Below are positions 1 to 11,970 of a DNA stretch of 64,000 nucleotides, one piece after another. The translations under genes were made by a program, and so were the position numbers. Position 1 is the first letter of the stretch; the number at the start of each line of letters is the position of its first letter. A model generated the notes under the pieces. The model worked only from the letters and a program-made list of their open reading frames with translations, ran no database searches and was not told where the DNA came from. Source of the DNA: Dolomedes plantarius (taxonomy: Eukaryota > Arthropoda > Arachnida > Araneae > Dolomedidae); NCBI GenBank assembly GCA_907164885.2, contig OU015499.1:148442068-148506067 (forward strand), in the 5' to 3' direction.

Positions 1-19
1 ATACCATGCAACTATAAAA

Positions 20-909
20 TAGGGTTTTCGGTTTTGAGCAACTTTTTTAAAACCCGGGTTTTCGGTTTGACGAGGTTTTTAAATTTAAAACCCGAGTTTT
101 CGAGGGTTCACTTGGTTGGTTCCAAGGGGTCAATAGCAAAGAACTAAAATAATAAATAATTTATTAGAAGCATTTAATTTATTTCAGAATTTCAAATATA
201 AAATATAACAGTAAATAAATTTAATGTTAATGAACATATACATATATGTATAACATAAATAAAAGTGGTACAAATATCTCATTTTTTATAAAACTGTCTT
301 ACTACCATAATAACACTCAACGTATCGTCATTGAGTCGGCTTCTGAGTTTATTAGCAAAGATTACAGAAAATGCTCATTCTGCTTCCATCGAAGTTGGTC
401 GAATTGTTGTTAAAGACCTGGAAAGTTTATCTAGCATTTCAGGTCGGCATTTTGTTGCCCGAAACAACTCAATTTCTTTTCTTATGATATATGAACCAGA
501 TTTTGATTTTTTATGATTTTTCTTATCATTCTCCTGCAGAAACATACTAAGCTCATCAGATAGGGAAATTTGTTTAGTACAAGCACTGATACTCATAGCA
601 TCGTCTTCAATTCCATCTTTAACCCCCATCTCAACTGCAATTTCTGGTTCAGACTCTAACCCATTATTTACATTGAATAATCGTTTTATTGAAGTCAAAT
701 TTGCCAGATCAAATATTTTGTTTTTAAAAATTTTACTACTAAACTCATCATATGATTGGTCTTGGTTCCAAATTAAGGAATATAGTTGGTCTTCTACTGT
801 ATTAGATAAATAACTAATTCCCCGGATTTACATTAAAAATTCCCCAGGTTTCGGGTTTGTAAAATCTTTGAAAAACCCGGGCTCGGGGAAACCTGGGTCA
901 AAAACCCTA
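20..909 (-). mobile_element. hAT transposon remnant, copy A
   Basis: The ends are inverted: TAGGGTTTT at 20 and AAAACCCTA ending at 909. The flanks are CTATAAAA (12-19) and CTACAAAA (910-917), an 8-bp target duplication with one later substitution; in copy B it is perfect. Eight-base duplications and TAGGG-type ends are typical of hAT. Sub-terminal GGGTTT/CCCGGG-rich repeats lie at both ends. At 890 bp this is a deletion derivative carrying only the transposase C-terminus. Confidence 0.8.
289..698 (-). pseudogene. hAT transposase C-terminal dimerisation region, broken
   Basis: Read on the minus strand, an open stretch of about 107 codons ends in LTTIRPTSMEAE and stops at TGA. The next codons continue the hAT signature: AFS, then ANKLRSRLNDDTLS. 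The family motif is EAERAFS...KLRSRL, so the stop replaces the Arg codon (CGA to TGA). Copy A also lacks three codons after AFSV that copy B keeps (MCLF there). N-terminal and catalytic regions are absent. This C-terminal region mediates dimerisation in hAT transposases; here it cannot be functional. Confidence 0.75.
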
Positions 910-917
910 CTACAAAA

Positions 918-2622
918 CAATGAATTCATGTAATAAAATTTAATTCATCAGCGTTTAAAATCTTTCTCTCTCAGATGTCATTTAAACTCATGACAAAAAT
1001 ATGCATATAAATATATACTTTTGTTTGTACTTTTGTTTTCTTCAGCCATGCACGGCTCTAGGTACTGCCTATTTTGCCTCTATCTAGAGTCGCCACTGAC
1101 AGGAGGCTTCCAAGATGTTAAAATCCAAGATGGTTAGTTATCAGTTCTTACCCAGGTCAGTGTGGGAAATCTGATAATTTCAAATTATGTCTAGTTCCTC
1201 CTTGAAAATCTAACATGTCCTGAGCATTGTAATTAAAAATAATCAGAATGTGTTATTTGTAGTCATAGGTAAATATGCAGTTGTGTTCATAACTTAATGC
1301 AAATTTATGTTGGCATATTCATGGTGTCATGTGGCATTTTCTTGCCCCTCATTTTATCCCTTTTATATCTCCTAATCTACATTTACGTGATTTTTTGGTT
1401 GAGAAACTTAAAAGTGGCTCTGAATTTTATCAAAATCTTTGAAAGAAAACATGAAGTTATAGATAAGGTTAATGAAATTTGAATAAAATTGCTATAAAAT
1501 ATTTGATAAAATGTATGAACGAGTATATCAATGTATGTGCTGGCAAAGTTATAGATGACAAATCACTACCTCCTCCTCTGGCACTTGTTAAAAAAGTAGG
1601 TTTCTGCTGAAGTTCTCATAATTTCTCATCCATTGAGGCAGATAATAATCAGCCTCTTTTACTGTCTAATCCAATCATAAATGTTGTTGATTGTAACTCT
1701 CTACCTGAAAAAATGGGTAGTTATGTTCTAAAGTTCCAAATGCTCCTAATCCAAACCTTGGATATCTTTAGAATTTTTTTGCATTCTGGTATAAGTTCTA
1801 CTATTGTTAACTGCCCTGTAACAGTCTGTAAATATTTTATACTCCAATGGGATTTATATAAAAGAATTTTGTCTACAATTTGTTTTGAAAGTAACAATAA
1901 CTCGTTTATTAGGCAATGTCTTTCTCATTTTGTCACATTTGCTTGTAATAAAGACAATAAATTGTTTACCAGTATCCTCACTTGAACTTAAGTGTACAAA
2001 GTAGTGAAAAATTATTTCTTCATATCCTAGGAATGGAAAAATAGTTTATGAGAAGTAATTTTTAAAAAGGCCATAGCCATGTTTGTATATGAACTATACA
2101 GTTTAAATTTCATCAAGTAGAGAATTTTATATGACTGTAGATTGTTTTTAAATTTACTTATCCCTAAAAAATTTAATTTGTGTGATTATTACTGTTTTGT
2201 ATGCTATGTATATATGTTTTTTTAATTACTGTTTTGTTAAATATGGTATTAAACTTTTGGAGTTTCTCTCAGTGCATACATTTATGACTGAAGAATAAAA
2301 TATTTCATGCTCTATCATGATAAACGATTTAAATTGACAATTGCTTTTTTTAATCTCATTGTTTATGATGAGGATGGTGTGGTTTTCTCTAACCAAGAAG
2401 TGTTATAATAGGTATAGCTTAATCTTCATCCGATTTCCTGCAGCACTGAACTTTATTGTAGAGTTTTGACCTAAATATTTCTAGTCTAAGAAAATATCTT
2501 GAAATCATTTGACTTGATACACAAAATGAAAATTGTTGTGAGATTACCTTATCCTCTAAGAACAAAATGGTTTTCCAATATTCTCTGAATCACACAATCA
2601 TTTTGTTTATTTTATTATCCAG
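918..2622. other. Gene-free stretch shared with copy B
   Basis: I see no convincing coding region here. Minus-strand codons just inside 918-1000 appear to continue a ZMYM1-like hAT transposase into which the 20-909 element inserted; the copy B counterpart is clearer. The rest is AT-rich with no repeat ends or RNA genes that I recognise. Short open frames (1297-1482, 1713-1985) have no recognisable motif and are not preserved as such in copy B. Confidence 0.5.
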
Positions 2623-2624
2623 TA
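2623..2624. other. Empty TA target site for the Tc1 insertion found in copy B
   Basis: Copy A reads CCAGTAGATAGG here. Copy B has the same flanks, but between two copies of TA it carries the 4670-bp element at 42190-46859. This site is therefore the pre-insertion state and fixes the TA target duplication exactly. Confidence 0.92.
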
Positions 2625-3605
2625 GATAGGTAATTCAAGATAATCAATGTAATTCGAATTATTCTTAATTTTTAATTTTAACTCTTAGCTTTTCTAGATT
2701 TATAGCAAAACTATTTTATTATCAACAAGTTCGATAAATATTTAAAAGATAATATAAGTCAATTAACATTTTTGGTCCCAGTGTACATTTTTATAGGAAT
2801 AGATAATTTTATTGTACATTTTTATAGAAATAGATCATTTATTTCTAGTATATTTATTATGCAGTAGTCCCCCTTTGTGCTTACGTGGTCGCTCAGTGGA
2901 TGTATACAAATCAGAATTGGAAAAATTTTTACAGTTCTAATCACCCAATCTTAAAGAATGTCATAAATCGCTAGCATTACTCTTTCGTCATAGACTTTGT
3001 TAAGGGCTCTTTGGCCCAACATCCACAGTCAATACAATAGAATATAAAGACTTTCATTTATGGAAATGTATAAATGAGCATTTATAAGAATAAACTTCAG
3101 AAAATTAAGAATAAAATTTAGAAGCTTAGATAACCATTGAATATCCATCCCGCAAAATAGAAAAAAGTTTTAAAAATTAATGACAAACGAGAAAGACATG
3201 CCAAAATGAGGATATATAAAACTGTTAGCAAAGTTTTGTAGAAATGCAAAAATTTAAAAGAATTTTTTTAGAAAAATCGAACTTTAATATTCCTTATCCA
3301 TAATTCACCGGGCCGATATCAGTAGTTTTGTGGAGATTCCTACAAACCAAAACATATAAAATATCAGCACGTCATTATGATCTACCAGGACAAAAGAATA
3401 CCGATGACTAAGAAATCTGGTGCCCTAATTACAATAAGTTTAAAATGCTCAGTTGTTTAATTAATCCAGAATGCAATTTATAACATCTTAGTTTATAGAT
3501 ATCTCATTTCCTAGCACAAACAAACTTTTATATATTGCTATTAATTTCACGTGAAAAATAAGAAAAAAAAGCGTGATGATACAATGTTAATATATCCCAC
3601 TGAAA
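2625..3605. other. Intergenic or intronic sequence 5' of the zinc-finger exon
   Basis: This AT-rich stretch is nearly identical to 46862-47840. No coding frame, RNA gene or transposon end is visible. Because a splice acceptor follows at 3625, part of it is probably an intron of the zinc-finger gene whose 5' exon I cannot locate. Confidence 0.4.
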
Positions 3606-3625
3606 TTTCTTTCACCTCTTTTCAG
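3606..3625 (+). other. Candidate 3' splice site before the zinc-finger exon
   Basis: A pyrimidine-rich run ends in TTTTCAG, followed by GTTCTCGATACAG. The first in-frame ATG is at 3742. The same acceptor occurs in copy B, ending at 47860. It suggests the finger exon is a terminal coding exon with an upstream non-coding or short coding exon. No transcript evidence is available. Confidence 0.5.
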
Positions 3626-3741
3626 GTTCTCGATACAGTTTGTTAGGTGGGAAACTAAAATGTTTGTGGTGTCCAAAAATTCAGAAAGTCAACGTATTGC
3701 TGGTAGTTGATTTTCTAATCATCGTGTAAAGGAACGTCGGT

Positions 3742-4773
3742 ATGCCAGAAGAGCGAATGAGTATTTTCAGTGTAAATAAACTTTCCAATGGATGCCATTG
3801 CTTCAAGCAGAACCTTGCTGTTACCGAAAATGAATGCCCTCCATGTGAGACGTGTAGATTTAGTCTAAATGTAAAAGGTTGCAGTGCACAGATTCCCCTT
3901 CTCACCGAAGAAATTTTCAAATGTTATTTATGCGATGGAAAATTTTCACACTTGGCCGCCTAAGATATGCATCATTCGTATCACTTTATTGATAATCCTC
4001 CATGTACCCATACAGAACAACCTTTCATCTGCACTGTATGTGGGAAAAGATTTTATAAACAGAGCAGTTTTATAACACATCTCCGCATCCACAGGGGAGA
4101 GAAACCATTCGCCTGCACCGTGTGTGGGAGAGCATTTTCTCAACGATGTAATTTTAAAAGACATCTCCGCACCCACACAGGAGAGAAACCTTTCGCCTGC
4201 ACTATTTGTGAGAAACGGTTTTCTGAGCAGTGTCACTTAACAGCACACCATAGAACCCACAGGGGGGAGAAACCTTTCGCCTGCACTGTATGTGAGAAAA
4301 GATTTTGTCAAGAGGGAAATTTAAAAATACATCTCCGCACACACACACGGGAGAAACCTTTCGCCTGCACTGTATGTGGCAAAGATTTTTCTCGGCAGGA
4401 TAATTTGAAAATACATCTCCGCACACACACAGGAGAGAAACCTTTCGCCTGCACTGTATGTCAGAAAAGATTTTCTCATCAAGTCAGTTTAAAAATACAT
4501 CTCTCCAGACACACAGGAGAGAAACCTTTCGCCTGCACCGTGTGTGGGAAAGCATTTTCTCAACGATGTAATTTTAAAAGACATCTCCGCAACCACACAG
4601 GAGAGAAACCTTTCGCCTGCACTATTTGTGAGAAACGGTTTTCTGAGCAGTGTGATTTAACAGCACATGTTAGAACCCACACGGGGGAGAAACCTTTCGC
4701 CTGCACTGTATGTGGGAAAGCATTTACCCTACAGTCTACTTTAAAAAGACATCTCTGCACCCACACGGGATAG
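3742..4773 (+). pseudogene. C2H2 zinc-finger protein, copy A (nonsense mutation after leader)
   Basis: The reading frame opens at ATG 3742 with a leader of about 70 residues rich in Cys. It is stopped by TAA at 3961-3963, where copy B has TTA (Leu), inside a first degenerate C2H2 finger (CYLCDGKF...). The frame then stays open to TAG at 4771, encoding nine C2H2 fingers spaced by HTGEKP or HRGEKP linkers, with CTVC/CTIC knuckles and H-x3-H pairs. Such arrays bind DNA in the nucleus. Finger seven here (KAFSQRCNFKRHLRNH) replaces two different fingers in copy B, which suggests unequal exchange or conversion between modules. A short protein restarting at Met 3967 is conceivable. Confidence 0.8.
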
Positions 4774-5558
4774 ACATTTCGCATGTACTGAGTGTGGGAA
4801 ACGGTTTTCTGAACAGGGTAATTTAAAGAAACATCTCCGCACCCACACGGGGGAAAAACCTCTCGCCTGCACTATATGTGAGAAAACATTTTCTGAACAG
4901 GGAATTTAAAATTTCATCTCCGCATCCACACGGGAGAGAAGCCTTTCGCCTGTACTTTATGTGAGAAAACATTTTCTGAACAGTGGAATTTAAAAAGACA
5001 TCTCCACACCCACGCGGGAGAGAAACCTTTCGCATGCACTATAAGAAAAGATTTTCTTTTCAGGGTAATTTCAGTAGACATCTGCGCACGCACACAGAAT
5101 AGAAATCTTTCGCCTGCGCAATTTGTGAGAAGTTTTTCTCAACAGGGTCATTTAAAACACATCTCTGCATCCACACGGGTGAGAAACCTTTCGCATGCAC
5201 TGTGAGAAGAAGTGTTCTTCATAGGGCGATTCAAAAGACATATTCGCACCCACACAGGAAAGAAATCTTTCGCCTGCGCAGTTTGTGAGAAAAGATTTTC
5301 GCAACGGGGTCATTTAAAAACATCTCCGCATCCACATGGGAGAGAAACCTCTTGAATGCACTGTATGTGAGAAAAGATTTTCATTGCAGGGGAATTCGAA
5401 AACGCATCTCCCTATTCATGGAGGAAAGTCTTATGGTCCTCACGAATGTGAGAAAATGTTTTCTGAACTTGATCATTTAAAAAAACATGTCCGAACCTAC
5501 ACAGAGAAAGTTTTCATCCTCTGTGTGAGAAAAACATTTCCTAGCAATGTGCTTTAAA
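4774..5558 (+). pseudogene. Decayed C-terminal finger array, copy A
   Basis: Past the TAG at 4771 about seven to eight more finger modules can be followed by jumping frame. They retain phrases such as [29 protein letters not shown] and CEKMFSELDHLKKH. Frameshifts and stops are mostly shared with copy B, for example the missing base in the module near 4905, so this tail died before the duplication. The original protein would have had at least 17 fingers. Confidence 0.75.
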
Positions 5559-6544
5559 AGCGCATCTCCCTACCTATTTAGTGATGTAATCAACTGTGTA
5601 CTATCGTATGAAACGGGAGTTTTTGGCTCAAAGAAATATTTTTGTCCCACCGTGGTGAAAAAGGAAGTCAAACTAAGGTTTGGTGGTCTTTATTTACAGG
5701 AGGTATCGATTAGAAATGTGTTTTGGAATTAATCTAATGTTTTATGGCATTATTGATTTTTTAAACATATCAATGCGGTATCGGTCATCACCTATCTTTG
5801 AGTGATACTTGGCCCACCTAACTGATTGAAGTAAAAAAACTCATACCTGTTTATACTGCAGTGAAGGGTGTCATGAAATGTCACTTATACAATACTTCTG
5901 GATTTTGTTTTTGCCTAATATTTAATTATAATTTTCAATATTTAACTTTTTTCTGCATCTGCTGTGTTCTGTAAACGAGGAAATAAATATGAATTTTTGT
6001 ATCTAAATAAATATTTTAGGTTTCATATCTAGACTGGATTTTTTTCGCTTTTGTCTCTCTTGAATTTATTTTAAATTAATTTAGTATTTATTATTTTATT
6101 CGAAGGGATTTTTGTAATATGCAGATATAGTTATATTTAATGCATGGAGCATTTAATTATAGTTTTTTATTCTTTAATATAAGATATATGTCTCAAATTT
6201 TTATGTATGAAATATATAATTTTAATTTTGAACTCAGCTCTTGAAAAATGTTTGAAATTTATAAATTACATCAATTCTTGTCTATAGAATAATGGACTCT
6301 TTACTGAGTCTTGCAATATATTTAGACAGGACGTGTAATGACAGGACTGTCTGAGGGGTACCAGTAATCAAAAAGGAAACTTTTGGAAGTGACGTTTCGC
6401 ATTATAAGACGATGTCTGGTTGGTATTTAAAGCAAGTTTTTATGAACATGTTTAGCAATTTGTTCGGCAGCTAAAATAAGTGATAAATTTTGTGTCTTAC
6501 TCATATTATATTATATCTTGTACGCAAAAACACGAGTTATCTAA
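5559..6544. other. 3' flank of the zinc-finger gene, no gene
   Basis: AT-rich sequence shared with copy B. AATAAA motifs at 5982 and shortly after could serve as polyadenylation signals for the finger transcript. No other feature is visible. Confidence 0.4.
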
Positions 6545-7466
6545 AATTCATATGAATGTGGAGGCATCATTCCACACTGGCTGTTCAGATTAGCGACGAC
6601 GCGAAGAGGTGCCGTGTCGTGTACCCAAGGCTGCACGTACTATCACACCAGGTGCGGCGCCCGTATGACAATATCGAATGCAAGCAGGCCACGTGCGTTC
6701 TTCTCTTTGCCTCCAGACACGGATACGTTCATCATGATGCTGCACGCAGAACCGAGACTCATCTGAAAAGACGACGGGTTTCCACTCTTATCCAGGTTTG
6801 TCGTTGGCGCACCACTGTCGCCGCGCGTCTCTATTCTGCAGTGTCAACATAGAGAGGCCGCAATAATGGTCGCCTTGCAGACAGTCCGTGCTGCTCCAGA
6901 CGTCATCGTACTGTCCGTGCGGATACTTGTGCTGCAAAGAAGTCCATTTCCTGAGTCAAGGTCCGTGATGTGGCTGTGCGATAGTGCAAGGCCGATCTGA
7001 CAACATGTCTGTCCTCTAGGGCGTTAGTGGCGGGAGTTAGTTGAGATCCTGCATGACGTTCAGTATGACCCTTCTGAACCCATGGATTCCATATTCGCAT
7101 CACAGTTGTTTGATTCCGACCAGTGCGAGTAGCAATATCGCGGAACGATAAACCGCACTCTCGATGGGCCACGATCCTACCGCTATAGAATTCCGACACT
7201 CGCTGGTAGCCGCTTTTCCTACTTATGCGAGACATAACACGATCTTCTCACAAACAACCAACATTCAAATGCAATTTCCGAATGTGAAACCAGCTGCGTA
7301 AATTTCCTTTTATACAGAGTTTGAGATGCCGTTTCTCTCTCCTGCGTCGTTCGATTGCGCTTAAATGCTAATCACTTACATATCCCAGCATCTTTTTCCT
7401 TTCATGCGAATTTGACATTTATATCATCCTTCCTTCATGGTGTTGCAGTTTTAATGGCCAGCAGTG
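6545..7466 (-). mobile_element. Tcb2-like Tc1 transposon, truncated, copy A
   Basis: The right end is a Tc1-type terminus reading CACTGCTGGCCATTAAAAC on the minus strand, ending at 7466 next to TA. The transposase reads leftward from it. The expected matching left terminus and the last third of the transposase are missing: recognisable coding stops near 6560. The same truncation is present in copy B. Confidence 0.75.
6556..7235 (-). pseudogene. Tc1/mariner transposase (Tcb2-like), N-terminal two thirds
   Basis: The protein starts MSRISRKSGYQRVSEF and shows the paired-type helix-turn-helix (LSFRDIATRTGRNQTTVMRI), then the second DNA-binding helix region ending SARTVR. It continues in broken frames to the first catalytic Asp in VVFSDESRF and the RIRVWRQR motif. 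The second and third catalytic residues are lost with the C-terminus. The family cuts and pastes at TA dinucleotides; this copy cannot act. Confidence 0.85.
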
Positions 7467-8250
7467 TATTTACCACGGGAAATAAATCAAGGTCATGGGG
7501 AGCTTTTCATTTCAAAACTCGCGAGTTGCAATGCTTCACGTTTTCTTTTTGGAACAATATCGCACCTTTTATTTCGCATTCAGCAACATTCCTTACCCTT
7601 TTCCTGGAAATGACATGGGGAAGAGAAGAAAGGAAAGGAAAGGTGAGCAAACTGAGATCAGAATTCCTTGAGGAAGACATATCAGGGGGTAAGAACTGGA
7701 TCTCTCGGATTTCGAAACGTTTTTTCATCAAATGGCCTATTGGAATTTTGTCAGCAGTGAGTGAATTTAAGGGAATGGAAAGTTATCCCTCAAAAATAAA
7801 AACGCGATGAAAAATCTGATGACACAGAGTCTGCACTTTTAAACTGGTTTGTGAACGCGAGAATACAAAAAATACCTATTTCTCGGTCCTGGAAGCCTTT
7901 GGAGATGCCCCTGTTACAATATAATAGGACAGTGTTTAGCTGAGACGTTTGCGGGAAAACTGATGTGATGTATGGCAAATAAAGGGATGAATTTTACGAC
8001 TCTATTCCATCCCAACGTCTTATCAGTCTTTGTTTTCGAAAAGTAAAGAAAGAACTTCGTGTCTTTTTAGTGTTTAAGTGGATTTTTTGGGAAAATGAAA
8101 GGAAAGATAAAAGTATAAGCTGATTCTTAAAACCGATGGATTGATTCTTTAAAGTTAGAATTTTAACATGGAAATAATACTTTTGCTTTTGCGATATTGA
8201 TTCTTATAACCGTTTGATTCCTATAATCACTGATCACTATAAGCGGTGGT
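7467..8250 (+). mobile_element. pogo/Tigger-type remnant, copy A
   Basis: A plus-strand reading near 7812-7900 gives DDTESALLNWFVNARIQKIP, which resembles the CENP-B-type second DNA-binding domain of Tigger transposases. Copy B additionally keeps the N-terminal psq-like helix-turn-helix (52100-52255). In copy A about 160 bp containing that domain are missing at 7764, at a TGAA microhomology. I cannot define clear termini. The open frame at 7355-7810 crosses the Tc1 boundary and is not a gene. Confidence 0.55.
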
Positions 8251-8252
8251 TA

Positions 8253-10032
<1,780 letters not shown>

Positions 10033-10046
10033 TATATATATATATA
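10033..10046. repeat. (TA)n tract between mariner and Tigger-1
   Basis: Fourteen bases of pure TA shared as the flank of both neighbouring elements. The copy B equivalent is 60 bp (55658-55717). Confidence 0.9.
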
Positions 10047-11319
10047 CAGTAGACGCTCGTTAATTCGAACTCGGTTAAATCGAACTAATCCAAAGGCCCC
10101 AAAAAACTTGTATTGGAGATAATGTTAAAAATATCTCATTAATTCGAACTAAATTTTTATCAATTCGGTTAATTCGAACTAAAAATTTGACAAAAAATTT
10201 TTCTTTTTCCTCAATTAACGGAGAAAATACACGCTGTATTTATTATTTTGTGTGTCAAAATCACCTGTACTTTTTCTATGTAAAGAGGCACATGCCCGCA
10301 TTCCTAGACTATTGCATTTCAGCTAAGCGTTAGTGGCTATTGTCCTTATCAGTGCTTAACGGACAAAGCGATTTTCCGTTATTTGTATCGATTTTCTTAG
10401 AATTTCAGAAAAACCAGCCTTTACTACAGATTCTAGGGAGCTGCGTCAGTTATGCCTGCAGTGCAGACAAGTTAATGTGATCTAGTTTTTTTTCCTCAGT
10501 GTGTGATGTGAAAGTGTAAAAATTCAGGATGTCTACTCGTGGAAAGTACAAAACCCTAATTTTGGAGACAAAGGTAGAAATTTTAAAGAGAGTAGAGAAT
10601 GGCTAATGTAAAACAAAGTTAGCAGCTGACTATGGAATTAAAAAAAATATCGAATGGGTATTGAAGATTTTAAATGCAGTGATGGATGACTTTCTCGATT
10701 TAAGTCAAGGCACAATATTTCTTAACAAACTGTATGTGGCCAAAGATCTGATGTAAACGAAGACGTATGCACTAATTTCGGTAGGAAACTGCCAGGGCTT
10801 TTCTCTACTTACCTGCCGAAAGATATTTTTAATGCGGCCATAATGGACAAAGCCATAATGGACTCTATTAAAACTCTGAAAGCATTTATTCAGATGGAAC
10901 CTTCCCCTGAAAATGAATTGAAATGTTTACTTCAAATCGAGAAGTTGGCTGAACAATGTAGGTATCATAAACAAAACCAAACATCCACTTTACAGTTTTT
11001 TCCCCAAAGTGTAATTTTTAATTAATGTTTACTTTCTACTGCATATTTTCTGCTTCATCTTATGATTAAGGCAAGTCTGTGTTGATTTTTAATATGTTAA
11101 TTTTAGATAACATAGTATAATATATTTTCTTGGGTTATACATACTAGGAGATTTTTCTTCTTCACTGATACACTTATATATTTTCTCTTAACATCCGATA
11201 ACATAGTTATATATTTCTCTTAACATTTCTCTTAACATAGTTATATATTTTCTCTTAACATCGGATAATTCGAACCTTTTTCCGAGAACCTTTGAGTTCG
11301 AATTAACGAGCGTCCACTG
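10047..11319 (+). mobile_element. Tigger-1: internally deleted pogo-like element, copy A
   Basis: The ends are CAGTAGACGCTCGTTAATTC and the inverse of CAGTGGACGCTCGTTAATTC, flanked by TA. The length is 1273 bp, identical in copy B (55718-56990). A full Tigger is usually about twice this, and the catalytic core is missing. The TIR type and TA target fit pogo/Tigger. Confidence 0.88.
10528..11025 (+). pseudogene. Tigger-1 transposase N- and C-terminal fragments
   Basis: ATG at 10528 opens a CENP-B-type N-terminal helix-turn-helix (MSTRGKYKTL..., then KTKLAADYGIKKN), with a TAA in place of a Gln codon. The sequence soon leaps to a C-terminal piece reading LLQIEKLAEQCRYHKQNQTS and ending LQFFPQ, the usual tail of Tigger transposases. 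The DDE catalytic domain between them is deleted. Confidence 0.65.
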
Positions 11320-11341
11320 TATATATATATATATATATATA
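11320..11341. repeat. (TA)n left of the LTR element
   Basis: Twenty-two bases of TA that continue, after the LTR element, as the tract at 15415-15671. Copy B has one uninterrupted tract (56991-57389) here, so the LTR element landed inside the microsatellite. Confidence 0.93.
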
Positions 11342-11957
11342 TGTAATAATAATAATAGTTGTAGCCGGGCACATAACTTGGCCGTTAACTCATCAGGGAC
11401 GAGATAGCGCAGCGTCCCAGAGAAATCTTGTAGTCGTAGTGGCATAGGAAGGAAGTCCAGGCAGAAAACATAGTACTCCACAAAAACTTCACAGTTCTTT
11501 TATTAAGAATGGGGTTTTAAAAAGACTGGAGATACACTTGTCAAACTTAACGTTCCAAACACATCACGGCTAGTCGGGTACGGCGCCCCGACCAGCGGCA
11601 GGACCGCTGTAAAATACTCACGGACAGCTCTACATGTTTCCTGGTTGAGAGCAGGCACCCAAAAAGCTACGGAATTATTGAGAAAAGCGCGAGTTTTTCA
11701 GGCGGGCTGAACTTTAATTGGTTAAAAACTGACACGTGATTAAGTCGCGTCATATGAGGTGATGGTCTCGCGATGCCCGTTATATAATGCTTATATAAGC
11801 TTTGGCCACACGTGCCTTAGGGGAAAAACTAATAAATTATTTCGGTTTCCATGTAGGTCGCGATTCAAAGGTTAAGGGGACGGTATTCTGTTGCGTTATG
11901 ATAAAGAATTTGGAAAGGGCGTGTTAAAAAGTAAAAAGGGGTTTGAAATTTATTTCA
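11342..11957 (-). repeat. LTR (3' LTR relative to minus-strand element)
   Basis: The direct repeat partner is 14791-15414. The minus-strand sequence contains TATATAAG (TATA-like) and, further along, AATAAAAG (polyadenylation-like), giving a U3-R-U5 order consistent with minus-strand transcription. The two LTRs differ at only a few positions, mainly at the U5 end, where the 14791 copy has 8 extra bases in a TAT/TTG-rich stretch. Confidence 0.88.
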
Positions 11958-11970
11958 ATTTCCCCCCTCC
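11958..11970 (-). promoter_or_regulatory. Polypurine tract of the LTR element
   Basis: On the minus strand, CCGGAGGGGGGAAAT immediately precedes the LTR start TGAAATAA. A purine run at this spot primes plus-strand DNA synthesis in LTR retrotransposons and defines the orientation. Confidence 0.7.

Noticed and set aside
3681..5035. Minus-strand Cys-rich frames over the zinc fingers
   Set aside because: Antisense of the repeated finger modules.
7355..7810. 151-codon plus-strand frame
   Set aside because: It spans the Tc1 terminus and the Tigger remnant and is shortened in copy B; no independent domain.
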